From positions 36,107,419 to 36,171,418 of the forward strand of contig OZ020486.1 of NCBI GenBank assembly GCA_963971405.1: a stretch of 64,000 nt of DNA, given 5' to 3'. Under the pieces are notes generated by a model. That model was not told where the DNA came from. It saw only the letters and a list, made by a program, of their open reading frames with translations, and made no database searches. Position 1 is the first letter of the stretch. Each line of letters starts with the position of its first letter. Positions 55,401-63,459 of this stretch are shown here, one piece after another. Position numbers and translations under genes: made by a program. Origin of the DNA: Psococerastis gibbosa (taxonomy: Eukaryota > Arthropoda > Insecta > Psocodea > Psocidae).

Positions 55401-55901
55401 GAAAGCAATGCAAAGGTAGGAACGCAGAACACGTAACATGGTTCATTTTTTTTTGGTTCTTGTGTAGGGCCTATACTAATACAGCAATTTTCTTGCTGCT
55501 GACATTAGCACCAGGAGTGCTTCTTTACAATAATTTTAATGTAAAATGCATAGGTATAATATGCACCTATATATTAAGGCCCGGTACACACATATGATGT
55601 TGCCAGGAGCATAGTCAGATGTTTAAAATATGTAAATTATCATGAATAGGTAGATACTAGTACCTAATCACTTAACTTTGATTGCTTGAGTGGATACAAT
55701 TTTTCATTTTATTGTAGGGAAACCTCTTTGCCCAAGGGAACAAACCAAGTGATGCATGGGTTTATGATGGGAACGGGATCGAAGGTCAAGGCGCAGCAAA
55801 ATATTGAGCTCATGCTGTTTATGGAGCACGAAAACCTCAAACTGGCACGGCAAAGGGGTTTTGCAGGAATTTTTACAACAAACACAAGCCCCCTTACTCA
55901 G
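40253..55901 (+). CDS. ebony: Ebony: beta-alanyl amine synthase, 14 exons (C-terminal exon missing)
   Basis: Fourteen exons join in phase to 852 codons. The fly protein has about 880, so only the last 30-45 residues are absent; they probably lie in or past the gap. The start MGSLMPALSILKG parallels the fly MGSLPQLSIVKG. The adenylation domain (about 30-560) activates beta-alanine. It has YTSGSTGVPKG (about 204-214), NYYGSTEVMGDV (YGSTE about 365-369), YRTGDY (about 455), TDSQIKVRGHKVDLSEVD and NGKVDRQ (Lys about 562). The carrier domain has LGGNSLNS with phosphopantetheine Ser about 631. The C-terminal amine-acyltransferase domain has ITESFYEKGDLESWL, NAEPEVTITSKLL, LPKGTNQVMHGFMMGTG and FAGIFTTNTSPLTQ. 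The enzyme couples beta-alanine to dopamine (cuticle tanning) and histamine (transmitter recycling) in the cytosol. Confidence 0.95.
41070..41091. repeat. (AGC)n trinucleotide run in ebony intron 1
   Basis: GCAGCAGCAGCAGCAGCAGG, six to seven units. The 120-codon open frame seen here on the minus strand is incidental. Confidence 0.85.
41244..41547 (+). CDS. ebony: Ebony exon 2
   Basis: Acceptor TCTTCACAG. Encodes ISVQPSVPQVIYNNTAISLS, LPPSPELITTLLAIWKLEAA and YLPLDAGFPNQRVHHILAES, the A2-A3 region of the adenylation domain. Donor CATG/GTCAGT, phase 1. Confidence 0.93.
42111..42287 (+). CDS. ebony: Ebony exon 3
   Basis: Acceptor TTATCCAG. Encodes NYERYGERNVITFDQLKAKS and IAIILYTSGSTGVPK, the phosphate-binding A3 loop. 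Donor AAAG/GTAAGC, phase 1. Confidence 0.95.
42526..42868. mobile_element. MITE-E copy in ebony intron 3
   Basis: The left end GCACGTAGCCAGG and right end CCTGGCTACGTGC are perfect 13-bp inverted repeats. Next to them are TTTCGGGGGGGGGGGG and ACATTTCGGGAGGGGGGGGC. The interior of about 280 bases is AT-rich and non-coding. Confidence 0.85.
43127..43345 (+). mobile_element. LINE ORF2 C-terminal remnant
   Basis: A 67-codon frame reads MKWVRALSRRLVEAMPQGRR, PIGRPRTTLEERIEQLAGA and DRVKYEKWVRDNPLY. GRRPIGRPRTxxEExI followed by a DRxKYxKWV block is the usual end of many LINE (RTE/craft-like) polyproteins. It is 5'-truncated and sits in ebony intron 3. Confidence 0.7.
43440..43666 (+). CDS. ebony: Ebony exon 4
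   Basis: Acceptor TTTTTTCAG completes Gly of VPKG. Encodes VRLQHRVVLNRLKWQWKTF, TLFKTALTFVDSVAELWGPL and VVVLNKSDIVNTETFINLCE. Donor GAG/GTGAGC, phase 0. Confidence 0.95.
43848..44030 (+). repeat. SINE-3 copy, full
   Basis: The head CGGTGGCAAGGTGGTAGCGT (A-box-like) leads to GTGCGAGTCTCTACACACC, GCGGTCGGAGACGTGTCGCA, CACAAGTACCTATTAGGTGA, CTTAGTGAGGCGATTAAAGA and CATTAAATTGTTTGTATGC with an A-rich end. It is the best copy for comparing the interrupted one at 48020-48595. Confidence 0.85.
44815..45530 (+). repeat. (GTCT)n dispersed element, full copy
   Basis: It begins CTTTCCAATTTATACGTAGT, then GTCGAAATTTTCGATTCCGA, core TCTGTCTGTCGCTTTGTCTG, TTTTGATGAAATTCAGCATG and CGCTTGCCCCTTGATAGTTT. 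It ends near TTGGTCTGACCTATCTAGAA. It aligns end to end with 5325-5995. Confidence 0.85.
45555..45705 (+). repeat. Dispersed repeat G, also at 54110-54270 (minus)
   Basis: CGAAATTTAACTATAGGAAA, ATTATTTACCATGAAATTAC, TCATTTTCTCTAGCTACTAC and GTTCGAGTAAACTCGGACCG occur here and, inverted, at 54110-54270. In both places the repeat adjoins a (GTCT)n element and a poly-C/G run. It may therefore be an extension of that element. Confidence 0.75.
45706..46915. other. Ebony intron 4 remainder, no gene seen
   Basis: Includes a (TTTA)n run at 45692-45715 and AT-rich sequence. No coding or RNA feature supported. Confidence 0.45.
46916..47014 (+). CDS. ebony: Ebony exon 5
   Basis: Acceptor TTCTTTTAG. 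Encodes IERLVVVPTLLRSMLLYIGM and TPFRTTDR, matching the fly RRLVLVPTLLRSLLMYL segment. Donor AGG/GTAAGT, phase 0. Confidence 0.93.
47320..47530 (+). pseudogene. Decayed tandem copy of ebony exon 6
   Basis: It matches exon 6 from its first base (GTACAGAATTAATACAAGGT) through TGGCGAAGTTTTGCCCGTTT and AATATTTCTCCGAAGACGAA to GAATTAGAAAAGCTTTGCAA. Frames are broken by small indels, and a stop replaces the Leu-Asn-Tyr run (TTCTACTAAGGAAGC). It keeps the AAG splice-acceptor-like end but has lost the GTAAGT donor. It is one half of a tandem duplication of about 283 bp. Confidence 0.88.
47602..47815 (+). CDS. ebony: Ebony exon 6
   Basis: Acceptor ATTTTACAG. Encodes VQNTRCLKHLKYCVSSGEVL, PVSLAQKFYQYFSEDETVLL and NYYGSTEVMGDVLYYPV (the A5 box YGSTE). 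Donor ATTG/GTAAGT, phase 1. Confidence 0.95.
48107..48502. mobile_element. PIF-B palindromic MITE, copy 3 (outer)
   Basis: It begins GGCGGGGTTTCCACCGACCG and ends CGGTCGGTGGAAACCGCGCC. TTA flanks both sides. The arms carry GGGCTAAATACAAAAACGGT and GACGTGGTAGCAGACATTCG with their complements at 48432-48502. Its centre is occupied by a second element of the same family. Confidence 0.9.
48178..48431. mobile_element. PIF-B palindromic MITE, copy 4 (inner)
   Basis: GGCGGGGTTTCCATCGACCT, then CGCATTGCAGAATGCAAGTG and GCATTGACGGAAATGTTTGT, are mirrored by ACAAACATTTCCGTCAATGT and GAGGTCGGTGGAAACACCGC. It is flanked by GACTTA and TAAGTC, the symmetric centre of the outer element. A second inner palindrome, GATCAATGATCATAGAGTAA, lies in the loop. 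Confidence 0.88.
48890..48978. mobile_element. MITE-A fragment before ebony exon 7
   Basis: In reverse sense it gives CTATGCCGTTTAGTATTAAC, TTATTCTTGGGGTTCAAAAT and AAGCACATTTCAAT. It lacks the other terminus and ends 33 bases before exon 7. Confidence 0.75.
49011..49178 (+). CDS. ebony: Ebony exon 7
   Basis: Acceptor TTGTTTCAG. Encodes RPLDNTIVYILDKHFRPVSQ, GDVGELYASGLNIAAGYVCG and RDPDKFLDNPLSTDP. Donor CCAA/GTAAGT, phase 1. Confidence 0.95.
49429..49625 (+). CDS. ebony: Ebony exon 8
   Basis: Acceptor TTTTTCAG. Encodes HAKIYRTGDYARVEKGLIYY, ESRTDSQIKVRGHKVDLSEV and VDKFVVLCYKAGQIDQ, i.e. boxes A7 (YRTGD) and A8. Donor CAG/GTACAT, phase 0. Confidence 0.95.
50052..50241 (+). CDS. ebony: Ebony exon 9
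   Basis: Acceptor CTGTTTCAG. Encodes ALLTFVTAKESGLLAQAVEE, KLLPPYMVPQVVVVQDIPLL and VNGKVDRQFLLKFYENQ. The A10 lysine is present in NGKVDRQ. Donor AATG/GTAAGC, phase 1. Confidence 0.95.
50505..50560 (+). repeat. Possible SINE-2 scrap
   Basis: GGAGGGCATGTAGATTAGTG and TACGGACTCTGACTGTCC recall SINE-2 pieces in altered order. Weak. Confidence 0.3.
50787..50996 (+). CDS. ebony: Ebony exon 10: carrier domain
   Basis: Acceptor CTTACAG. Encodes TLENVEFDYSGLPQGSQCKA, FETVALTLGHSLKGNINSNS and YYQLGGNSLNSVLTVTKLRD. LGGNS supplies the phosphopantetheine serine. Donor ATCA/GTAAGT, phase 1. Confidence 0.95.
51205..51385 (+). repeat. SINE-3 copy
   Basis: CTCCGGTGGCAAGGTGGTAC, GCGATCGGAGACGTATCGTA, CTATTAGATTACTTAGTCAG and GCGATTAACATTTTATTATT follow the family order. 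Moderately diverged. Confidence 0.8.
51901..52063 (+). CDS. ebony: Ebony exon 11
   Basis: Acceptor ACTTCTAG. Encodes IGEFITANTMLDIVLRMHEE, VGVSLENLSRIPQEKYKIEI and LNQDHKEDTI, the linker from carrier to amine-selecting domain. Donor TTAG/GTACTG, phase 2. Confidence 0.92.
52171..53401. repeat. 1.2-kb inverted-repeat array in ebony intron 11
   Basis: The outer arms are about 330-380 bases: 52171-52515, starting AGTGCAATTA, and 53020-53401, ending TAATTGCACT. They are near-perfect reverse complements, sharing GACAGGGTGTCCCAGCATAA, CGGTCGGTGGATGTCGTAGC and GATCAAAACATTTAGATCAC. A diverged direct copy of the same unit (52520-52805) lies inside. A shorter pair around GGAGCGCCGTGAGTAAAACA (52806 and 52953) closes the loop. 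There is no coding frame. Probably a fold-back DNA element built from a repeated terminal unit; its superfamily is unknown. Confidence 0.88.
53491..53616 (+). CDS. ebony: Ebony exon 12
   Basis: Acceptor TTTTTATAG completes Arg. Encodes IITESFYEKGDLESWLAPDV and YREDYRELIDALWDSLLQQR, matching the fly IIVASFYNKADLEQWL segment. Donor TC/GTAAGT, phase 2. Confidence 0.93.
54110..54270 (-). repeat. Dispersed repeat G, minus copy
   Basis: The reverse complement of the 45555-45705 repeat: CGGTCCGAGTTTACTCGAAC, AAATGAGTAATTTCATGGTA and a G-run at about 54250-54265. Confidence 0.75.
54271..54605 (-). repeat. (GTCT)n dispersed element, right-truncated
   Basis: On the minus strand it starts CTTTCCAATTTATACGTAGT, includes GAAATTTTCGATTCCGAG, the core TGTCTGTCTGTCTGTCGCTC and CAAATTGGGGGGTTTATTTT. 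It then runs into repeat G. It sits 100 bases before ebony exon 13. Confidence 0.85.
54708..54845 (+). CDS. ebony: Ebony exon 13
   Basis: Acceptor GATTTCAG. Encodes YVVKNAENETIAVSLSMDGN, then AEPEVTITSKLLTIFEFLDY and IEVPI. The fly protein has NEPEVDIKSKLLIVFEFLEF at this place. Donor TCAG/GTAAAA, phase 2. Confidence 0.93.
54918..55301 (+). other. Unassigned open frame in ebony intron 13
   Basis: 128 codons, MYMWYRSKPSQVHKFLKFLS, then MNLLSDANSGSVKLVEILGL, EAFTEELLTEKLTAVDFAEF and IRLHERSRDDVEFYQPNRSL. It is hydrophilic and has protein-like composition with acidic helices. I do not recognise a family. It could be a nested gene, a retroposed fragment, or a chance frame; no intron borders or promoter are evident. 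Confidence 0.35.
55718..55901 (+). CDS. ebony: Ebony exon 14 (last one seen)
   Basis: Acceptor TTATTGTAG completes Arg. Encodes ETSLPKGTNQVMHGFMMGTG, LMLFMEHENLKLARQRGFAG and IFTTNTSPLTQ, the acetyltransferase-like substrate-site region. Donor CAG/GTAGGC, phase 0. The expected last exon (about 30-45 residues) is not found before the gap at 56912. Confidence 0.93.
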
Positions 55902-56267
55902 GTAGGCTAAATCATAAAATAGGAGGCTGGTTTCAACATGTACCAACTTACAATAAATAGGACGTGTCATAACTTAGAGTGCTTATAAATTTAATCATAA
56001 TGATGTACTGGATACGTCATAGCCAATAAAATATTGTATATTTAATTAAAGAAAAATGCAAATACTTGATGGAAAATGGGAATTCAGGCTGGTGTGCACA
56101 ATTTTCCCGTGCCTTCACCTGATTACGACCATGAAAGCCTTTGTAAATATAGCATGACGTAAGTAAATAGTTAGGTACGACGAGTTGTTTGTAACAATCT
56201 ACAGTACATATTTTCTATTGACTACAGTCTGTGGGACTAAAGTCCTCTGGGTTGGCTTGTATTGTAA

Positions 56268-56400
56268 AGCCCCCAGCAGCCTGATCTTGGCGATTATAAT
56301 ACCGGTATTTATTTAAACCCCTGGTATTAAAAATGTAAACAAGATAATTTTATAATGGAAAGTGCTTTTCAAAATTTGTTTGCATACATTTTTAATATGC
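56268..56400. mobile_element. MITE-A fragment, long-form subfamily
   Basis: CAGCCTGATCTTGGCGATTA, TAATACCGGTATTTATTTAA, CCCTGGTATTAAAAATGTAA and AGATAATTTTATAATGGAAA match the element at 4664-4929. The right end is missing. Confidence 0.75.
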
Positions 56401-56832
56401 ATGATGAATGAATGAATGAACTGAGCTTGAAGGCGGTGTAATTCAAAAATCACTTACTCCCATGCACAGCCCTTTTGTGAAATTCTCAAATTTCTCAATA
56501 GAACGCACCATACCATACGATAAACAAGGCGAAACATGTAAACATATTTCTCAATAGTAAAAAAATTAGAAGGTATGTTTGCACAGTGTTTACATACATA
56601 CATTACATACATACATTCTCATTCAGGTTCGAACAATATTTGACTAAAGTCTGAGTTATATTGTACTACAATAACTAGAACTCCCTTCGTTGTCATGCCA
56701 AATGAAGAAATCTATGCTAAATTTGCTGCTACAAAATAGAGTTTACTATAAGTCACCATTATTTTTATTGTATGTTTGGCATTATTTTGGCACTGGTAAA
56801 TTTGACTGCAAATGTTTCACAGCCGCAGTCAG

Positions 56833-56911
56833 GCACGTGGCTTTGGGGCTGAAGCCGCCCCCCCCCCCCCGAAATGTAAAAAAAAAAAGAAAAAATTCTT
56901 GCATTGTTCTG
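56833..56911. mobile_element. MITE-E left end, cut by the gap
   Basis: GGCACGTGGCTTTGGGGCTG then CCCCCCCCCCCCGAAATGT and an A-run. The design equals the right end of MITE-E at 42868 read in reverse. The rest is lost in the gap. Confidence 0.65.
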
Positions 56912-57111
56912 NNNNNNNNNNNNNNNNNNNNNNNNNNNNNNNNNNNNNNNNNNNNNNNNNNNNNNNNNNNNNNNNNNNNNNNNNNNNNNNNNNNNNNNNN
57001 NNNNNNNNNNNNNNNNNNNNNNNNNNNNNNNNNNNNNNNNNNNNNNNNNNNNNNNNNNNNNNNNNNNNNNNNNNNNNNNNNNNNNNNNNNNNNNNNNNNN
57101 NNNNNNNNNNN
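56912..57111. other. Assembly gap of 200 N
   Basis: Exactly 200 unknown bases, a round placeholder size, so true length is unknown. It follows a C12 run and an A-rich run. Confidence 0.99.
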
Positions 57112-57162
57112 AATCTTTGACTTTGACTTAGTTTATATCAATCAACGTTTGCCGCTTTTAAG

Positions 57163-57373
57163 GTACAGAATTAATACAAGGTGTCTCAAACATCTAAAGT
57201 AGGTACTGTGTTTCCTCTGGCGAAGTTTTGCCCGTTTCGTTGGCACAAAAATTGTACCAATATTTCTCCGAAGACGAAACTGTTCTTTTCTACTAAGGAA
57301 GCACAGACGTGATGAGAGATGTCTTATACTCTATGTGATATCCAGTTAAAGAATTAGAAAAGCTTTGCAACCA
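57163..57373 (+). pseudogene. Decayed exon 6, second copy
   Basis: Identical to 47320-47530; part of the repeated block after the gap. Confidence 0.8.
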
Positions 57374-57444
57374 CCTCCCACTGTCTTTTTTGACTAATCT
57401 TTGACTTTGACTTCCCACATCAAACAAAGTTTGACATTTTACAG

Positions 57445-60400
57445 GTACAGAATACTAGGTGTCTCAAACACCTCAAGTACTGTGTTTCCTCGGGCGAAGT
57501 TTTGCCCGTTTCGTTGGCACAAAAATTTTACCAATATTTCTCCGAAGACGAAACTGTTCTCCTAAATTACTACGGCAGCACAGAAGTGATGGGAGATGTC
57601 TTATACTATCCAGTTAGAGGAGTAGAAAAGCTTTGTACATCGGATAAAGTTCCTATTGGTAAGTGCGCACCTATACATGTACTCTATTCAACTGAACTAC
57701 TATTTAGTTAATTAATAAAAAGAAACATATAATTGCTTCAAGATTAAACTGTAGAAGGAAAAAATAAAACCAATTTTGGTACCACCTCACAAGATCATGT
57801 CGCAGACACTAAATTGAATTAATTATTGATGTATTGGATATAAACGTTTCACAATGTGAACAAACTTCGGTGGCAAAGTGGCAAAGTTGGCGAGGTTCTA
57901 CACACCTTGCGGTCGGAGTCGTGTCGTAACTCGCCACAAGTATCTATTAGGCGGGGTTTCCACCGACCGGCTAGGGCTAAATACAAAAACGGTGACGTGG
58001 TAGCAGACATTCGAGACTTAGGCGGGGTTTCCATCGACCTCGCATTGCAGAATGCAAGTGGCATTGACGGAAATGTTTGTTTTACTCTATGCCATAGTTA
58101 AAATTGATCAATGATCATAGAGTAAAATCACAAACAAACAAACTAAAATTAAAAAAATGGCGTCATGGGATATGTTAATTACAAACATTTTAATAGATTT
58201 CTATAAAAAGAAAAACAAACATTTCCGTCAATGTCATTTGTATTCTGCAATGCGAGGTCGGTGGAAACACCGCCTAAGTCTGGAATGTCTGTTACCACGT
58301 CACCGTATTTGTATTTAGCCCTAGCCGGTCGGTGGAAACCGCGCCTTAGGTTACTTAGTGGGGCGATTGAAGAGGTTAATTGGATACAATTATTAAATTG
58401 TTTGTACGCGATTAACATTTATTTAAAAATTTAATAAAAAGTTGCAGTATGGCCGGAAAATGTCATTTTTCAATTTCAATTTTTCAATTTTTCGTATTTA
58501 ATGTGGAATAGCTGCTGACTTTCCCTGAAAAATGCTGAATATATTTTTCAAAAGCTTGTTACAATACTATTTTATTCAATTATTTTAACACCAATGTCAG
58601 GCTAAGCTAGGCTATAATACAATACTAGTCTACAATACTGTACATGCAGTTAAATTCATATCGTAGAATCATGGGTGGAATTTTACATAATAATGATTAA
58701 TAAATTAAATATCGTATTTTATTTTTATTTGATCATTTTAGATTGAAATGTGCTTTTCAAATTTATTTTCTTTACATTTTGAACCCCAAGAATAAGTTAA
58801 TACTAAACGGCATAGTAGTTCTACTGAAGATTAAAATATTTATGTTGTTTCAGGGCGACCTTTGGACAATACAATAGTTTATATATTGGACAAACATTTT
58901 AGACCCGTAAGCCAGGGTGATGTTGGAGAGCTGTATGCATCAGGATTGAATATTGCTGCAGGATATGTGTGCGGCAGAGACCCAGACAAGTTCCTAGACA
59001 ACCCACTGTCTACCGACCCAAGTAAGTAATTTAGCCCATATCCCAAAGTGGTTAGGGCCAGTTCAAATAGGCTGACTGGTAATTTTCGAGTTAAAACATT
59101 CAATTATAGCCATAGTGTCACCAACACAGAATCTACCAGATATGCTGTTTTACATTTTATCGGTGTTTATTCGAATGGTCCCTTAGTTATTCACATGCGG
59201 TACCTTTTGTTTTTGTTGTTCATAGCTTTGGAATTTAGTAAGACTGTTTCTAAAGCATGGCCATTTTTCAGTTCACGCTAAAATTTACCGAACTGGCGAC
59301 TATGCTCGGGTTGAGAAAGGGCTCATCTACTACGAAAGTAGAACGGACTCGCAGATCAAAGTCCGTGGACACAAAGTGGATCTGTCGGAAGTAGATGCCG
59401 CAGTCGGAAGGGTGGGCACAGTGGACAAATTCGTCGTTCTTTGCTATAAAGCTGGCCAAATTGATCAGGTACATTGTTTCGTTGAACAAGTGCTAAAAAT
59501 GCCTGTATATGGTATTACTGCTACCTAAATGATAAAATTATTATTTTTAAATTATTATATTGTATATTATTAGGCCAAATTATTATTATTAAATTATCAT
59601 ATATGATGGAATAGATAGTGAAAAGGGATGAAACGTCCTTTTCAAAGTGAATTCAAAACATGGCACTTCCAGGACATCACCCCCGGGAAAAACTGAAGAT
59701 GACACTCCAGCAAAATTGAACACAACTGAGGATTCTCACTCTAAGCCGAGAAGACGCCCTCACTAGAGTTGTCTGGAAACGCCGCTGCTGTGCCACCGAC
59801 CCTCCTTGCGGACAAAGGCGACGGAAAAGTAATAGATAGTGTAGGCTACATTAGAAAAAAATACTGTATCATAACTTATTTAATTCTGTTTCAGGCATTG
59901 CTGACTTTTGTCACCGCTAAAGAGTCGGGGTTGTTAGCTCAGGCCGTTGAAGAAGAGCTAGAGAAGCTGTTACCACCATACATGGTACCACAGGTTGTCG
60001 TTGTGCAGGACATACCTCTTCTCGTTAATGGAAAAGTAGACAGACAATTTCTCCTCAAGTTTTATGAGAACCAAGCTCAAAATGGTAAGCACATGATGAG
60101 GTATGGGATCTTGACTCTCACCAAAAATTCTGTAGACCTACGTAGATAGATAATAAAATCCATGTATTTATATTTAAAAAAAAAAAAATAGGTGAGCGTA
60201 AAATTACAAAGCTGTGCCCCTTCAGGCCAAAGCAAGGGAGGGTGGTGGCACATCAACCAATTACAAATATTAACAATTTCTAAAATGCATACATGAACAT
60301 GTAAAAAAAATAAGCAGACTAGTTTGAGAGTCTCAAACTAGCTTTTTGCTTTGGAGGGCATGTAGATTAGTGTTACGGACTCTGACTGTCCTCTACCTTT

Positions 60401-63400
60401 ATATTCTATTTTTTAGATGCTACTATATTTATTATAATATTTATTATTACATATAATTATTTAGATTAAATAGTTATTTTAATATTCCCTGACTGGATTA
60501 CACTGGATTCTCTATATAGACCGGGTATCATTCGCAACCGTAGCGTGGCTCCTCACAAATACCAGCACCTCTCAGACCAGCTGGTGTTTGTTGCAGCATT
60601 ATCTACAATAATGTAATTTTTTCTTACAGACACACTAGAAAACGTTGAATTCGACTACAGCGGGCTCCCTCAAGGTAGCCAGTGCAAAGCAAAGGCGTTG
60701 TTTGAGACTGTGGCACTGACGCTTGGACACTCCTTAAAGGGCAATATAAACTCAAACTCCAATTACTATCAACTTGGGGGAAATTCCCTTAATTCAGTGC
60801 TCACAGTGACAAAGCTCAGAGATCTCGGCTATGTTATCAGTAAGTATTTTATTATAATATTTTCCTTTATGCTCGTTGGAATTTTGTCCCATTCCCATAA
60901 ATAGTAATGAACATCATTCCAGTGGAAATTCGAAATGCCGCATATACATGCAGTTACGGATAGATTACGGTACGGTACGTCAAAACTCAACATTTTGATT
61001 GGTTGGCCAAGAGCTTCAATGAGAGTGAAATAATTACTAATATGATCGGCTCCGGTGGCAAGGTGGTACTTGAAAGAGTCTCTATACACGTTGCGATCGG
61101 AGACGTATCGTAAATCGACACAGGTATACCTATTAGATTACTTAGTCAGGCGACTGAAGATGTCAACCGGATAGCCTACATACTTTAAATTGGCTGTAAT
61201 AAGCGATTAACATTTTATTATTAATAAAAAGGAAAAAAAATATGTTTGATATTGTAATGGGTGTTTCATTTGCCATGATATATAGCCTAACGATTTAATT
61301 TTTTTAAGAGGAATGTGGAATATGTGGATGATTTTATTCCTTTAGTTACGGTCATATAACGTAACAGAAATATGGAAGTATAGTGTAGTTTTGTGTATTG
61401 TGTTTTGTACCCTGTCTTGAATTTTGTTATTATACCATGAGTCGTACGCGATCAGCATTTCTTTACCGCTAGATGAGCTGCCACAGCCAGTAACACCTTT
61501 CTATTCCATAAAAATCTTTGTTGCGAAGAAAAATTAATTATTAATACTGTACATTGGTACAGTGTTTATAACTAGATAACTGTGTTTATGGTTTTTCTTA
61601 TGATGGATATTGCCAACGGATTGAATTACGGCATGTTTAAATGACAACTTTTAAACCTGGCTGTGCATAGGCCCTTATGCAATATCAATAGTTTCTAGTG
61701 CAAGGTGGTACAGAATAGCCTATTAACTCACGATTACTTCTAGGCATTGGTGAATTTATCACGGCCAACACTATGCTGGATATTGTATTGAGAATGCATG
61801 AAGAGGAGGCGGCTGTTGGCGTGTCACTCGAGAATCTCAGTCGAATCCCACAAGAAAAATATAAAATTGAAATCCTCAATCAAGACCATAAAGAAGACAC
61901 AATTAGGTACTGTACCTACAATTAAACATACTTACTATGTGTCGTATTTAAATGTTTCAGTTAATGCTATCTTAAAACGTATCCTTCATGCTCACAGGAA
62001 CTACAAATAGTTGAGTGCAATTAGACAAAAACCTCGGATTCAAGGGACAGTCCATGAATATTTATAAAAATTTTGAAAATGTTTAGTGTTAGTGTTATAT
62101 AGAAAAATGTTTAAACAAATTTTTTGCCCGCTCTCAATTTTTAACGACAGGGTGTCCCAGCATAACTTCCTCTTTTTGTAATGCACGCCATTCGGTCGGT
62201 GGATGTCGTAGCGAAGTGTTTATGGTCTCGTTCGAGAGGTGGGACTACACCCATTTGTCTTAGGCGTACATAGTTCCGAAGATCAAAACATTTAGATCAC
62301 GTCCTCCATTCTCGATACAGTGAGTATCAGTGGAGCGCCGTAAGTCAAAAAAATGGAAAAGCCTCGGAATCCAGGGACAGCCCATGAATATTTATAAATT
62401 TGTTTAAAATGTGTTGTTAGTGGTATATAGAAAAATGTTAAAAAAAAAAATCGCCCGCCCTCAATTTTTACCTACAGGGTGTGGCACCATAACTTCCTGT
62501 TTTGTAATGCGCGCCATTTTGTCGATTTATGTCGTAACAGAGTGTTAGTGTCTCGTTCGAGAGGCGGGACTCTGTTCTGTCTTACATAGTTTTGAAGATC
62601 AAAACATTAAGATCACGTCTTCCAATCTCGATACAATGAGTATTAGTGGAGCGCCGTGAGTAAAACAAAAATGGCAACCCTGTAGTTTAAAATTGAGAGG
62701 GGGCAAAAAAAAATTTTAAACATTTTTTTATATACTAATTAAACACATTTTCAAAGTTTTTATAAATATATATTGACTGAATTCCGAGGCATTACCATTT
62801 TTGTTTTACTCACGGCGCTCCACTAATACTCATCAACACATTTTCAAAATTTATATAAATATTCATGGACTGTCCCTGGATTCCGAGGCTTTTCCATTTT
62901 TTTGACTTACGGCGCTCCACTGGTACTCACTGTATCGAGAATGGGGGACGTGATCTAAATGTTTTGATCTTCGGAACTATGTACGCCTAAGACAAATGGG
63001 TGTAGTCCCACCTCTCGAACGAGACCATAAACACTTCGCTACGACATCCACCGACCGAATGGCGTGCATTACAAAAAGAGGAAGTTATGCTGGGACACCC
63101 TGTCGTTAAAAATTGAGAGCGGGCAAAAAATTTGTTTAAACATTTTTCTATGTACCACTAACAACACATTTTCAAAAAATTTATAAATATTCATGGACTG
63201 TCCCTGGATTCCGAGGCTTAGCCATTTTTTTGTGTAATTGCACTCCACTAAAAATTCACCACTAGTACATGAATATTCCTGAATTTATAAAACATATTCG
63301 ACATAAAGATTTTAAAACAAATCTTTTTTATAGAATCATCACAGAAAGTTTTTATGAAAAGGGCGACCTTGAAAGCTGGTTGGCTCCCGATGTCTACCGA

Positions 63401-63459
63401 GAAGACTATAGAGAACTAATCGATGCACTTTGGGACTCCCTTCTTCAGCAGAGATTGTC
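57445..63459 (+). CDS. ebony: Ebony exons 6-12, second copy
   Basis: Exons at 57445-57658, 58854-59021, 59272-59468, 59895-60084, 60630-60839, 61744-61906 and 63334-63459 are the same as exons 6-12 at 47602-53616. All splice sites are kept. Exons 1-5 are absent on this side, so the block cannot encode a full enzyme by itself. It should not be counted as a second gene unless long reads confirm it. Confidence 0.7.
57863..58438 (+). repeat. SINE-3 with nested PIF-B elements, second copy
   Basis: Same as 48020-48595, in the repeated block (outer palindrome 57950-58345, inner 58021-58274). Confidence 0.8.
61048..61228 (+). repeat. SINE-3, second copy of 51205-51385
   Basis: Same sequence, in the repeated block. 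Confidence 0.75.
62014..63244. repeat. 1.2-kb inverted-repeat array, second copy
   Basis: Same as 52171-53401, in the repeated block. Confidence 0.8.
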
